Source: Clostridia bacterium
Lineage (GTDB): Bacteria > Bacillota > Clostridia > Christensenellales > Aristaeellaceae
Assembly (NCBI GenBank): GCA_900769875.1
Contig: CAAGII010000045.1
Span: 1 to 42,942 of the forward strand
Length of the DNA stretch: 42,942 nt
Direction: 5' to 3'
Position 1 is the first letter of the stretch, and each line of letters starts with the position of its first letter. The notes beneath the pieces are model-generated. The model saw nothing but the letters and a program-made list of their open reading frames with translations, was not told where the DNA came from and searched no databases. Positions 7,283-15,917 of the stretch are shown here, in pieces. The translations under genes and the position numbers were made by a program.

Positions 7283-9109
7283 ATGTTCCGTCGATCAACT
7301 CGCAGCCTTTGCCTGCTGCTTGCACTGATGATGCTGCTGCCGCTTTGCCCAGCTTTTGCACAGTCTGCCGATACCGCTGATTCCTCGCCCGCGCCGACCA
7401 TCCGCGTGCATCTCAAGCGGCTTGCGCTGACCGATCGGGCAGACCTGATTCTGGACGGCGTCTATACCATCACCACAGCCGGAGGCATCCGGTTCATGCT
7501 GCCGCGCGGGAGCGAGGTCACGGTGCAGATTCGCGACGACAAGCTCTACCTGTTTGCGCGGGGCGTCAGCCTGTGCGCGGGCAGCGCGCTGCGATTTCAG
7601 CAGAACGCCTCCCCCACGCAAGCAAGCGACGGTCTCCGCTTTGCCCGCGGCGGCAACCGTTATCCGGGCGATCTGGTATTGACGGTAAGCGGGGGCATGC
7701 TCCAGCCGGTGCTGACCCTCTCCGTGGAGGATTATCTGCTCGGCGTCGTGCCCTATGAAATGAGCGATTCCTTCCCGCTGGAGGCGCTCAAGGCGCAGGC
7801 TGTCTGCGCCCGTACCTACGCGCTGGCGCATCGCAACCAGAACGCCGCATGGGATGTGGTGGATACCACCAACGATCAGGTGTTCAAGGGCATCGACGCA
7901 ACGGCGCTCAACGCCGCGCGCGCCGTGCGCGAGACTGCGGGCGTCATCGGTGTATATAAAGGGAGCCTCGCCAACTGCTACTATTCCGCCAGCAACGGCG
8001 GTCAGACCGAGCTGGTGGAGAATGTGTGGAGTGGCCGGGGCGACTGGAGCTACTACGCCATGAACGACGATCCCTATGATCTGGAAAACCCGGAGAGCGT
8101 GGTGCTTCGCGCACACCTGCGCAAGGACGGCACAAGGCTTCCGGACGCGTTTCTTTCCATTCTGTGCAGCCATCTTGCGCCGGTCATGTCGCGCCTGGGC
8201 TTTGAGCCCGACCCCGCCATGCTGCGCGTGGACGCGATCGAATCGGTCGCTTTGACGGAGACACCGCTGGGCGGCGACAGCCGCTACTACAGCCATATGG
8301 AGATCACTCTGCGCTGGTCGGGACGCAAGCGGATCAGCGCCACCGCCGCCGCAACACCGCAAGTAACGAACGCGCTCAGCGACGACGAGGAGTGGAGCAT
8401 CTTTGGCGATTTGCCCACACCGCTGCCCACCCCCGTAGGCAGTCCCACCCACACGCCGGAGCCCACCTTTACGCCCGTACCCACGCCTGCGCCAACGCCC
8501 GTGTACAGCGATTTCATTGCCGCGCCCGAGGCACATACGCTAAAGCTGGAGATCTTCCCCGAGGTTGCCCGCGCCTTGAAGCTGTCCATCGCGAATGCCG
8601 GAAACGAGCTGCTGACCGTCATCGAAACCGACACGGAATTCACGCTGGAAAGCCGCCGCTATGGTCATGGCGTCGGCATGAGCCAGCGCGGCGCGCAATG
8701 GATGGCAAGCCGCTATCACAAGACCTTTGACGAGATTCTTGCCTTCTACTACCCCGGCATGCAGCTGATGGTCGCGCCCGCGGGCGCGCCCACGCTCCCG
8801 ACGGCCGACCCGGCGCTGCAGGCAACCCCAGGCCCTGCCGCCACCCCCACGCCCAGACCCACGCTGATGCCCGTTACCCAGCCCCTGCCCGAGGGCGCGT
8901 TTCTCGCCTCGGTGGAGGGCGTTGCCGACGACAGCAGCCTGAACCTGCGCAGCGAACCGAACATGGCAGGTGAAATCCTGATGCGGCTATACAAGCACCA
9001 GAAGCTGATTGTGCTGGAGGTCTGCGAGGACGAGAATTGGGTGCATGTCAAAACCGATACGGCAGAGGGCTACGTCATGGTCTCGTTCCTTGAAAGAATC
9101 GACCCGTAA
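7283..9109 (+). CDS. Secreted SpoIID/LytB-type protein with Pro/Thr-rich spacers and C-terminal SH3 domain
   Basis: The product is 608 residues. The start at 7283 is set by AAGGAGGT. Residues 1-28 are a signal peptide ending CPAFA. The SpoIID region shows VEDYLLGVVPYEMSDSFPLE followed by ALKAQAVCARTYALAHR, which carries the Glu linked to peptidoglycan lytic transglycosylase activity in SpoIID. The other conserved block, YGHGVGMSQRGAQWMA, comes about 270 residues later. In between sits a Pro/Thr repeat tract (PTPLPTPVGSPTHTPEPT and more, about residues 378-412). A second Pro/Thr linker precedes a bacterial SH3 domain (SLNLRSEPNMAGEILMRLYK, ending near the C-terminus), which typically binds wall peptides. 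Likely role: wall remodelling outside the membrane. No other sporulation gene is nearby, so a vegetative LytB-like role is possible. Confidence 0.85.
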   Translation: MFRRSTRSLCLLLALMMLLPLCPAFAQSADTADSSPAPTIRVHLKRLALTDRADLILDGVYTITTAGGIRFMLPRGSEVTVQIRDDKLYLFARGVSLCAGSALRFQQNASPTQASDGLRFARGGNRYPGDLVLTVSGGMLQPVLTLSVEDYLLGVVPYEMSDSFPLEALKAQAVCARTYALAHRNQNAAWDVVDTTNDQVFKGIDATALNAARAVRETAGVIGVYKGSLANCYYSASNGGQTELVENVWSGRGDWSYYAMNDDPYDLENPESVVLRAHLRKDGTRLPDAFLSILCSHLAPVMSRLGFEPDPAMLRVDAIESVALTETPLGGDSRYYSHMEITLRWSGRKRISATAAATPQVTNALSDDEEWSIFGDLPTPLPTPVGSPTHTPEPTFTPVPTPAPTPVYSDFIAAPEAHTLKLEIFPEVARALKLSIANAGNELLTVIETDTEFTLESRRYGHGVGMSQRGAQWMASRYHKTFDEILAFYYPGMQLMVAPAGAPTLPTADPALQATPGPAATPTPRPTLMPVTQPLPEGAFLASVEGVADDSSLNLRSEPNMAGEILMRLYKHQKLIVLEVCEDENWVHVKTDTAEGYVMVSFLERIDP

Positions 9110-9141
9110 TCAACACGCGTCCGCCGCCGGGCGCACCAGAA

Positions 9142-9205
9142 AAAGGGGCTGCCGCAGAGTCTGGACTGGGAATCGTCCAGTCCTTACTCCTGCGGCAGCC
9201 CCTTT
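9142..9205. terminator. Large bipartite hairpin after the SpoIID-type gene
   Basis: A perfect 16-bp outer stem (9142-9157 with 9190-9205) encloses a second 7-bp stem (GGACTGG 9163-9169 with CCAGTCC 9177-9183). It lies 32 nt after the spoIID-type stop. The T run is three bases on the plus side and five on the minus side, so it may work in both directions between the convergent genes. Confidence 0.7.
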
Positions 9206-9402
9206 CGCATGATTTCCTCACGCTCTCTTTGCTGCAATTTTCACAGTCCGCGACTGATGGTATCCTGCGTGTGCATTCCTCCCGTTCAGCAGAACAACCG
9301 CTATTGAAGGGATGATACCTTCTTTTTGTTGAGAAGTTTCCTCCCTGCCGAAGACTCGTACCTGCGCACCTTCCCTTCCGTTCTGTCCACACAACAAAAG
9401 CA
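9206..9402. other. Non-coding interval between convergent genes
   Basis: No frame here has both a start site and family resemblance. The only structure I see is a weak terminator-like hairpin (GAAGG 9306-9310, CCTTC 9318-9322, then TTTTT), and a minus-strand start with GGGAGGA that opens an 11-codon frame with no recognisable partner. I see nothing else that can be supported. Confidence 0.5.
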
Positions 9403-9439
9403 GGCGCCGCTGTGGCATTGTCTCCCCTGCAGCGGCGCC
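9403..9439 (-). terminator. Intrinsic terminator of the penicillin-binding protein gene
   Basis: GGCGCCGCTG and CAGCGGCGCC form a perfect 10-bp stem with a 17-nt loop. On the minus strand it is followed by TGCTTTTGTTG. It begins 41 nt past the stop codon. Confidence 0.75.
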
Positions 9440-9480
9440 CGTCCTGTATTCCTTTGTCCGTTTCCCGGCACGCCCTGCGC

Positions 9481-11877
9481 CTACTCGCTGAACAGTGAGG
9501 TGACGCGCTGTCTCGCCGGGGGCTGACTGCGCGTGAAGAAATCGCGCAGCCATGTGCCAATGCCCGTGGAGGGCTGCCGGACGCGGGCGATCTGCACGCT
9601 CTGCGGACCCTCCAGCAGCACGCCGTTGGCCAGCAGCTCCGCATGCACGGGGATGACGCGATAGGTGTAGGTCACGCCGGGAAGCGCGCTGGTATCGGCA
9701 TAGTAGAGCGATTCCCCGTACGCGCCGCGCAGCTCGGTCAGAATCAGGCTCTCGCCCACCGCGTCACGCTGCACGCGGTAGATCGCCGTGGAGGCGGGCT
9801 CGATCACAAGCAGCGGCTGTCCGCTTTCGGTATGGCTGACATAGAAGGAACGCGCCGCGGCAGGCGCCGTCCACACATCGCTCTGCCGGGTCGGCTGCGT
9901 GCCCTCGGTAAACACCTCGCTCAGCCGATAGCTCTCGGGCGTGAGTTTCGTCGCCAGCATGGGCTCGCCGCGAACCTCCAGCGCCTTTTTGTCCAGCGTG
10001 ACCGATACAATGCCCTTGGGCTTCACGAAGTCGGGCTTCCCCCGGTTCTGGTACCATGCCTTGAAGAAATTGCGCGCCAGCGACGCCGGATTTGTGCCGC
10101 CGGACACGGCGTTGGACAGCTTGTGAGCCTTGTCCGGCTCGTCAAAGCCCATCCAGACCGCACAGCTGATCTCCGGGGTGTAGGCCGCCATCCACGCGTC
10201 TCGGTTGCCGCCGCCGGTCATATTGACCGTGCCCGTTTTGCCCGCGATGGGCGTTCCGGCGCTTGCCAGCCTTGTGCCGGTACCGTTTGTGATGACCGTG
10301 CGCAGAAGGCTCGTCATCAGGTAAGCCGACTGCTGGGTCAGCACGCGGTTTCCGACCTGCTCCCGCTGATAGATGACGCTCCCGTCCCGCCCCTCGATCC
10401 GCTCGATGAAGTAGGGCGCATGGAAGACGCCGCCGTTGGCAAAGGGCGCATAGGCAGCCGCCATGGCGACAGGTGATGTGCCATAGGTCATGGAGCCCAG
10501 CGCAAGGGATAGATTGGCGTCGCGGTCATCCAGCACGATCCCCACGCTCTGCAGGTACCGTCGCGCCGCCTGAACGCCAATGGCCTGCATCACCTTGCAG
10601 GCGGGAATGTTCAGCGAGTTCTTGAGCGCCGCGCGTACCGTCACATTGCCGTAATACGCGTTGCCCGCGTTACGGGGGCGGTAACCGCCGCCAAAGTCGG
10701 TCGGCTCGTCCAGGATCACGCTGGCGCAGGTCCATCCGGCATACTCAATGGCGGGCGCATACACGGCAAGCGGCTTGATGGCCGAGCCAGGCTGCCGCCG
10801 CAGCTGAGTGGCACGGTTCAGTCCGCGCCGCGTCACATAGTCGCGCCCGCCCACAATGGCGCGCACAGCGCCTGTAGCTGTGTCCACACAGGCGGCGGCA
10901 GCCTGCACCTGCGTACCGTCCGACGCGTTGGGCGGGAAGACATCGGTCGCAAACTGCTTTTCCAGCGTTCTTTGCATATCGGGGTTGAGCGTGGTGGTAA
11001 TGGTGTATCCGCTGGCCAGCAGCGTCTCCGCGCTGATATCCAGCCGCGCCTCCGCCTCGTCGAGCACCGCGTCGACAAACCAGCCGTACTGCATCTGCGT
11101 CTGCGCGCCCCGGCGGGGATGAAGCTCCTCCCGGATCGCTTCGTCATACTGCTCCTGCGTGAGCATGTCCGCCTCCAGCATCACTGAGAGAATGTACGCG
11201 CGCCGCTCGGCGTTGGCAGATTCGTTTTCCTGAATGCTGTAGGCGCTGGGCGCCTTGATGGCCGCAGCCAGCGACGCGGCCTGTGCGGGCGTCAGATCCT
11301 GCGCGTCCACGCCGAAGGTGGTCTGCGCCGCGGCCTGAATGCCATACGCGCCCTGCCCGAAATAGATATAGTTCAGGTACATGTCAAGGATCTCGTCCTT
11401 TTCAAACATCGCCTCCAGCTGCAGGGCAAGGTAAATCTCCTCCAGCTTGCGCGCAATGGTTTTCTGGCTGGAAAGATGGCTCAGCTTCACCAGCTGCTGC
11501 GTGATGGTCGACGCGCCCTGCGCGTAGCTGCCGCTGCGCAGGTTGCTCAGCAGCGCTCCGACAATGCGCGTAATGTCAAAGCCCGGATGCTTGTAGAACC
11601 TGAGATCCTCCGCCGCGAGAAAGGCGTCCACCACATGGCGCGGGAGGGAGGAGGTCGCAATCACCACGCGGTTCTCGCGGCCAACGAGCGTGGTGACATA
11701 CTGCCCATCCTGATCCAGAATCGCGCCGGTCTGCGCCAGCACGGTCAGACGGCTGGGATCCAGCCTCTGCCACTCGGACACCCCGAAGTACGACCACGCA
11801 AAAGCGCCTGACGCAAGCAGCAGCAGCACAAGCACCACCGCCGCTGCCCTGCGCAGCGTACGCCGCTTTTCATTCAT
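9481..11877 (-). CDS. Class A penicillin-binding protein (glycosyltransferase plus transpeptidase)
   Basis: Polymerises and cross-links peptidoglycan outside the membrane. The product is 798 residues. Two in-frame ATGs lie 6 nt apart; the second is chosen because GGGAGGG would be directly against the first. Residues 11-30 form the single membrane anchor. The GT51 domain shows AAEDLRFYKHPGFD (catalytic Glu90), QGASTITQQLVK and YLNYIYFGQGAYGIQAAA. The transpeptidase shows GSAIKPL (Ser-x-x-Lys), NSLN (Ser-x-Asn) and AGKTGT. A C-terminal fibronectin-like region of about 150 residues (from YVSHTESGQP) precedes a basic tail. It is a PBP1A/1F type by architecture. It is monocistronic and divergent from the family 1 binding-protein gene. 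Confidence 0.93.
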   Translation of the reverse strand: MNEKRRTLRRAAAVVLVLLLLASGAFAWSYFGVSEWQRLDPSRLTVLAQTGAILDQDGQYVTTLVGRENRVVIATSSLPRHVVDAFLAAEDLRFYKHPGFDITRIVGALLSNLRSGSYAQGASTITQQLVKLSHLSSQKTIARKLEEIYLALQLEAMFEKDEILDMYLNYIYFGQGAYGIQAAAQTTFGVDAQDLTPAQAASLAAAIKAPSAYSIQENESANAERRAYILSVMLEADMLTQEQYDEAIREELHPRRGAQTQMQYGWFVDAVLDEAEARLDISAETLLASGYTITTTLNPDMQRTLEKQFATDVFPPNASDGTQVQAAAACVDTATGAVRAIVGGRDYVTRRGLNRATQLRRQPGSAIKPLAVYAPAIEYAGWTCASVILDEPTDFGGGYRPRNAGNAYYGNVTVRAALKNSLNIPACKVMQAIGVQAARRYLQSVGIVLDDRDANLSLALGSMTYGTSPVAMAAAYAPFANGGVFHAPYFIERIEGRDGSVIYQREQVGNRVLTQQSAYLMTSLLRTVITNGTGTRLASAGTPIAGKTGTVNMTGGGNRDAWMAAYTPEISCAVWMGFDEPDKAHKLSNAVSGGTNPASLARNFFKAWYQNRGKPDFVKPKGIVSVTLDKKALEVRGEPMLATKLTPESYRLSEVFTEGTQPTRQSDVWTAPAAARSFYVSHTESGQPLLVIEPASTAIYRVQRDAVGESLILTELRGAYGESLYYADTSALPGVTYTYRVIPVHAELLANGVLLEGPQSVQIARVRQPSTGIGTWLRDFFTRSQPPARQRVTSLFSE

Positions 11878-11964
11878 GTCCATCCCTCCCGCAGCCGTTC
11901 ATCAAACGTAGCTTGGCTTCATTCCGGGAAAAAATTGCACCGCGCTGGATGGAAAAGAACGCCA

Positions 11965-11982
11965 GACATCCACAGGGATGTC
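11965..11982. repeat. Short inverted repeat between divergent promoters
   Basis: GACATCC and GGATGTC are separated by ACAG, a 7-4-7 perfect inverted repeat. It lies in the 230-bp interval between the penicillin-binding protein gene and the binding-protein/galK unit. It could be an operator for either side, or a small hairpin in the PBP leader. No partner regulator is adjacent. Confidence 0.45.
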
Positions 11983-12043
11983 AGGAAAAGTACCCTTGAA
12001 TTCCGTGTTTTTTGCATTTTCGTGAATTTTGTGCGATAACCAC

Positions 12044-12072
12044 TGGTCAAACGCCGCTCTCTGCGCTATAAT
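12044..12072 (+). promoter_or_regulatory. Probable promoter of the family 1 binding protein-galK unit
   Basis: TGGTCA (12044-12049) and a perfect TATAAT (12067-12072) are 17 nt apart. The start codon follows 36 nt after the -10. Confidence 0.6.
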
Positions 12073-12108
12073 AATGCCTATAAACGTATGAGTAAAGGAG
12101 GTTTTTGC

Positions 12109-13617
12109 GTGCGCAGATTACTCGCGGCGCTGCTTGCCGCGCTGCTTGCCGCGCTGCCTGTCGCCTCGCTTGCCGATGGCTTTGTGCTGGCAGGGTTCGA
12201 TGATGAATCCTCCACAGGCCATAACTGGGGCAACAATTATTTTTTCTCCCGCATGCAGGAAAAAACGGGCGTCGAGCTGAATCTCATCCAGTACCAGAGT
12301 CTGGATACATGGAATGCCGCCAAAGCCGGATACCTCTCGGGCGAGGAGCTGCCGGACGTGCTGTTCAAGGCTGACCTGAGCCCCTCGGAGACCGTCGCGC
12401 TGTATGAGGCCGGTAAGCTGATCGACCTGCGTCCCTACCTTGAGGAATGCATGCCCAACCTCAGCGCGCTGCTTCAGGCGAATCCGGCATGGGAACGCGC
12501 CATCACCCTGCCCGACGGCGCGATCGTGGCGCTGCCCTCCATCAACGAATTGCAGAACAACAACGCCATCTGGATCAACACCGTATGGCTGGATCGCCTT
12601 CACCTGAGCATGCCCACCACAGCCGATGAGCTGACGGAGGTGCTGCGCGCCTTCAAGGAAAACGACGTCAACCAGAACGGCAAGTCCGACGAGGTACCCA
12701 TGACCTTTACCGGCATGTGGGATCTGCGCTTCCTGCAGCACGCCTTCGGCGTCGTCAGCAATGACTACTATGTCGAGGTGACCGACGGAATAGTGCGCCA
12801 GACGGTGACAAGCGACGAGAATCGTGCGTTTCTCACATGGCTCCATACCCTTTGGGAGGAGCGACTGATCGACCACACCGGCTTCTCCACCACCGACTCC
12901 ATCCGCGCCATCACCGACTCGAAGGCCGATATCCCCTACGGCGTGGTGTTCGGCCCGAGCATGATGTCCATGCTCCCCGCCTCGGAGCTTGACCATTACG
13001 ATGTGCTGCAGCCGCTTTCCTATCAGGGACAGCGCCGTTACCGCAGTCTGCTGGGCGATATCACGCGCGGCACCTTCGCCGTGACAAGCGCCTGCAAGGA
13101 TCCTGCCGCCATGCTTCGCTGGGTGGATTTCCTCTACAGCGAGGAGGGCAATTTCCTTGCCCAGTCAGGTCAGCTTGACAAGGAGTATGAGCTGCATTCG
13201 GATGGTACCTGGTCGTGGCTTGGCGATCCCTCCGTGGTGGCCAATTCCATCATGAAGGACTGCACCATCTCCTCCGGCGTTTCCCACCCCGGCTATGTCA
13301 GCCTTGCCTATCAGATGAACTACGACGACGCGGCTACCCACCGCGCCGTGGCAATGCTCTCCGAGCTGGCTGAAAGCTCCGTTACGCCTTATCCGCCGGT
13401 GTTCTTCACCAGCGGGCAGACAGAGCGCCTTGCCGAGGTGTGGAGCGAGCTTGGTCCCTACTGCGAAACCGCCATGGCACGCTTTGTGACAGGAGACATT
13501 CCGCTCAATGACGAGAACTGGTCTGACTTCTGCGCCAGGGTGCAAAACCTTGGCATGGATGAAGTGGTCGCCATCATGCAGGATGCGCTGAACGCATCGG
13601 CGCAGACCACGCCATGA
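12109..13617 (+). CDS. Extracellular solute-binding protein, family 1 (carbohydrate type), orphan
   Basis: The product is 502 residues. The GTG at 12109 is chosen because AAAGGAGG lies 8 nt upstream; an in-frame ATG at 12088 overlaps that site. The signal peptide is VRRLLAALLAALLAALP, ending ASLADG, built from a tandem 12-bp repeat, with no lipobox Cys. The mature part shows the lobe pattern of sugar-binding proteins: FFSRMQEKTGVELN, ELPDVLFKADLSPSE, GKLIDLRPYLEECMPNLSAL, and NQNGKSDEVPMTF, a loop common in family 1 proteins of Clostridia and possibly calcium-binding. No permease or ATPase is adjacent. The coding end overlaps the upstream part of galK, hinting at galactose or a galactoside as ligand, which is inference. 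Confidence 0.85.
   Translation: MRRLLAALLAALLAALPVASLADGFVLAGFDDESSTGHNWGNNYFFSRMQEKTGVELNLIQYQSLDTWNAAKAGYLSGEELPDVLFKADLSPSETVALYEAGKLIDLRPYLEECMPNLSALLQANPAWERAITLPDGAIVALPSINELQNNNAIWINTVWLDRLHLSMPTTADELTEVLRAFKENDVNQNGKSDEVPMTFTGMWDLRFLQHAFGVVSNDYYVEVTDGIVRQTVTSDENRAFLTWLHTLWEERLIDHTGFSTTDSIRAITDSKADIPYGVVFGPSMMSMLPASELDHYDVLQPLSYQGQRRYRSLLGDITRGTFAVTSACKDPAAMLRWVDFLYSEEGNFLAQSGQLDKEYELHSDGTWSWLGDPSVVANSIMKDCTISSGVSHPGYVSLAYQMNYDDAATHRAVAMLSELAESSVTPYPPVFFTSGQTERLAEVWSELGPYCETAMARFVTGDIPLNDENWSDFCARVQNLGMDEVVAIMQDALNASAQTTP
12127..12162 (+). repeat. In-frame 12-bp tandem repeat inside a signal peptide
   Basis: GCGCTGCTTGCC occurs twice exactly (12127-12138, 12139-12150) and a third time with two changes (12151-12162). 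It encodes repeated Ala-Leu-Leu-Ala in the hydrophobic core. Slippage here would change the core length by four residues without a frameshift. Confidence 0.7.
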
Positions 13618-13649
13618 AACCCAAACAACCTACAAAGGACGGCGTTCTT

Positions 13650-14951
13650 ATGAATCGTTATGCGTCAATGATTCGCAGCTTAAAGACACCTCAAGTGATG
13701 GATCGCCTGATCCGCCTCTATGGCAACCGTGACGGCATGCTGGTTCAGCAGACGGCGCGCTACACCGGTATCCTCAAGCGTCATGAGGAGCTGTTCCATG
13801 TCGAGGACCGCGAGGTTCTGCTCGTCAGCGCGCCCGGGCGCACTGAGATCGGCGGCAACCACACCGATCACAACCGGGGCTGTGTGCTGGCGGCAGCGGT
13901 CAATCTGGATACGCTCGCGGCTGTCTCCGGGCGCGACGACATGCTGGTGCAGGTCTATTCCGACGGCTATCCGGCGCTGAGGCTCGATCTTTCCGACCTG
14001 AGCGTCCATGAGGAGGAAAAGGGCACCACTGCGGCGCTGATCCGCGGCGTGGCAGCCGGTGTTCTCCAGCGTGGCTACCGGATTGGCGGCTTTGACGCGG
14101 CCATCACCTCCACCGTGGCGAGTGGAAGCGGGCTTTCCTCCTCCGCAGCCTTCGAGGTGCTGATCTGCGCGGTGTTCGACGCTCTGTACAACGGCTCCGT
14201 GATTGACTACAAAACCCGTGCGCAGCTGAGCCAGTACGCGGAGAACGTGTACTTCGGCAAGCCCAGCGGCCTGCTGGATCAGATGGCCTCCTCCGCGGGC
14301 GGACTTGTCAATGTGGATTTCCGCACCGACGATCCCGAGGTTCGTCCGATGCACTACGATTTCGCCGCCAGGGGCTATGCGCTGGTGGTGGTAGCTACTG
14401 GCGGCAGCCATGCCGATCTTACCGACGATTACGCTGCGATTCCCGCTGAAATGAAGCAGGTAGCCGCCTTCTTCGGGCAGGATTGCCTCCGTCGCGTCCG
14501 CTGCGAGGAAGCGCTGAACGGCGTGCCTGAGCTGCGCAAGGTGGTCAGCGACCGCGCCCTGCTGCGTGCAAAGCACTTCTACGCCGAGAACCGCCGGGTC
14601 GATAAGCAGGTGGCGGCGCTCAGGCGCGATGATCTGCCCGCGTTCCTGCATGAAATCATCGAAAGCGGCCGCTCCAGCTTCATGTATTTGCAGAATGTGT
14701 ACGCACACGCGGATGACCAGAGCCTATCGCTCGCCCTCGCGCTTGCCGAAACGCTGCTGGAGGATCAGGGCGCGTGGCGCATTCACGGCGGCGGCTTTGC
14801 GGGAACAACGCTCAACTTTGTTCCCTCCGGCGAGCTGGAGCACTTTATCCATGTGATGGAGGGCGCGTTCGGCCCGCGCTGCTGCCATGTGCTGGATATC
14901 CGCCCCGAAGGCCCCGCCGTGCTGCGCCTTGGCGGCGAGGAAGCAAGATAA
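13650..14951 (+). CDS. galK: Galactokinase (GHMP kinase family)
   Basis: Phosphorylates galactose to galactose 1-phosphate, the entry step of the Leloir pathway. The product is 433 residues. The start at 13650 is chosen for AAAGGA about 10 nt upstream. An in-frame ATG at 13614 overlaps the previous stop as ATGA but has no site. Motifs in order: APGRTEIGGNHTDHNRG (substrate-binding signature, here GGNHTDH in place of the common GEHTDY), TVASGSGLSSSAAFEV (ATP loop), FGKPSGLLDQMASSAGG (catalytic Asp) and IHGGGFAGTTLNFVP (GHMP C-terminal motif). A GHMP paralogue acting on another sugar is possible given the altered signature, but overall order and length fit GalK. It is cotranscribed with the binding protein; galT and galE are absent. 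Confidence 0.88.
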   Translation: MNRYASMIRSLKTPQVMDRLIRLYGNRDGMLVQQTARYTGILKRHEELFHVEDREVLLVSAPGRTEIGGNHTDHNRGCVLAAAVNLDTLAAVSGRDDMLVQVYSDGYPALRLDLSDLSVHEEEKGTTAALIRGVAAGVLQRGYRIGGFDAAITSTVASGSGLSSSAAFEVLICAVFDALYNGSVIDYKTRAQLSQYAENVYFGKPSGLLDQMASSAGGLVNVDFRTDDPEVRPMHYDFAARGYALVVVATGGSHADLTDDYAAIPAEMKQVAAFFGQDCLRRVRCEEALNGVPELRKVVSDRALLRAKHFYAENRRVDKQVAALRRDDLPAFLHEIIESGRSSFMYLQNVYAHADDQSLSLALALAETLLEDQGAWRIHGGGFAGTTLNFVPSGELEHFIHVMEGAFGPRCCHVLDIRPEGPAVLRLGGEEAR

Positions 14952-14983
14952 CGTATCAGAGCCGCTTGATGGCCATCACAGCC

Positions 14984-15043
14984 AAACACCCCTGTCTGAC
15001 AACCCACGGGCGATCCCCACGGATTGTCGGACAGGGGTGTTTT
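14984..15043. terminator. Long bidirectional terminator between galK and the ParB-like gene
   Basis: AAACACCCCTGTC (14984-14996) pairs perfectly with GACAGGGGTGTTT (15030-15042), extended inward by TGACAA/TTGTCG. T residues follow on both strands. It lies 32 nt after galK and 5 nt from the end of the convergent ParB-like gene, so it probably serves both. Confidence 0.8.
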
Positions 15044-15047
15044 GCGC

Positions 15048-15917
15048 TTATGACGGTATGCCCACATTCACGCGAACCTTGCCGGGGATATGCGGCTCAT
15101 GATAGCGCGCGCTTCGGCGGCGGCGATGGCTGACACGCACGCGCAATTCGAGGCATCCCGCCACGTCGGATTCACACAGCTCCGCCTGCAGACCCGCCTC
15201 CTGCATCTGCGTGACAAGAGTGCGGATGGCGTTGAGATAGAGCCGCTCGTCCCGGATGACTGTCAGCGTACGCCCCGAGCCGCCCCTTCCCTGCAGCTGG
15301 CGCTGCACGCTGCCGATGAGCAGCTCCGTGTCGCGGATGTTCAGCCTGTCGTCGATCATCTGCTGGAGAATGCCGCGGCGCGTTTCGTCGTCCGGCAGGC
15401 GCAGCAGCGAGAGCGCAAGGCGCTCCGGCAAATGCCGGCTCGTCAGCGCAGCTCGGATGTCCTGTCCCAGACTCATCAGCTCCAGCTTTTGATGAACGCT
15501 CTCCACAGGCATCGCCAGTTGCCGCGCAAGCGCCTCCTCCGTCATGCCATGCACGGTGTGAAGCGATTGCAGCATGGCTGCCACCTGCAGGTAGTGCAAT
15601 CCGCCGCTGTGCAGATCATCCAGCATACGCCGCGCCTCGCTGTCAAAGGCGCTGATGGGCAGCACAGACGCGTCCACCTCCTCCATGCCGAGCATCCGGC
15701 ATGCCATGAGGCGGCGGTTGCCCTGCACGATTTGGTAGCGCCCCGTGGCGGTGGGGCGCACAAGCAGCGGCTGGATCAGCCCGTCGCGGCGTATGCTTTC
15801 CGCAAGCGCTCTAAGCTCCGCTCCGGCGGGCACATCCACACAGCCGTCATCGCGGGGGTCGATCAGTTGAATACTCAAACGAATGGGCGGTGTCTGCCCT
15901 TGACGCCGGTTCTGCAT
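15048..15917 (-). CDS. ParB/Noc-like DNA-binding protein with degenerate nucleotide-binding motifs
   Basis: The product is 289 residues, the size of chromosomal ParB and Noc. AAGGAG lies upstream of the ATG. The N-terminal region shows LRALAESIRRDGLIQPLLVR, a clear ParB-family block, then YQIVQGNRRLMACRMLG where canonical proteins have GERRxRA. The next motif, normally ENxQR with the triphosphate-contacting Arg, is replaced by DLHSGGLHYLQVAAML. A helix-turn-helix domain follows (MTEEALARQLAMPVESVHQK) and then LPERLALSLLRLPD. The Arg-rich tail is unusual. It may bind parS- or NBS-like DNA without CTP switching. In many Firmicutes noc lies beside rsmG; here rsmG is about 3.4 kb away, and no parA is present. 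Family certain, role not. Confidence 0.75.
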   Translation of the reverse strand: MQNRRQGQTPPIRLSIQLIDPRDDGCVDVPAGAELRALAESIRRDGLIQPLLVRPTATGRYQIVQGNRRLMACRMLGMEEVDASVLPISAFDSEARRMLDDLHSGGLHYLQVAAMLQSLHTVHGMTEEALARQLAMPVESVHQKLELMSLGQDIRAALTSRHLPERLALSLLRLPDDETRRGILQQMIDDRLNIRDTELLIGSVQRQLQGRGGSGRTLTVIRDERLYLNAIRTLVTQMQEAGLQAELCESDVAGCLELRVRVSHRRRRSARYHEPHIPGKVRVNVGIPS

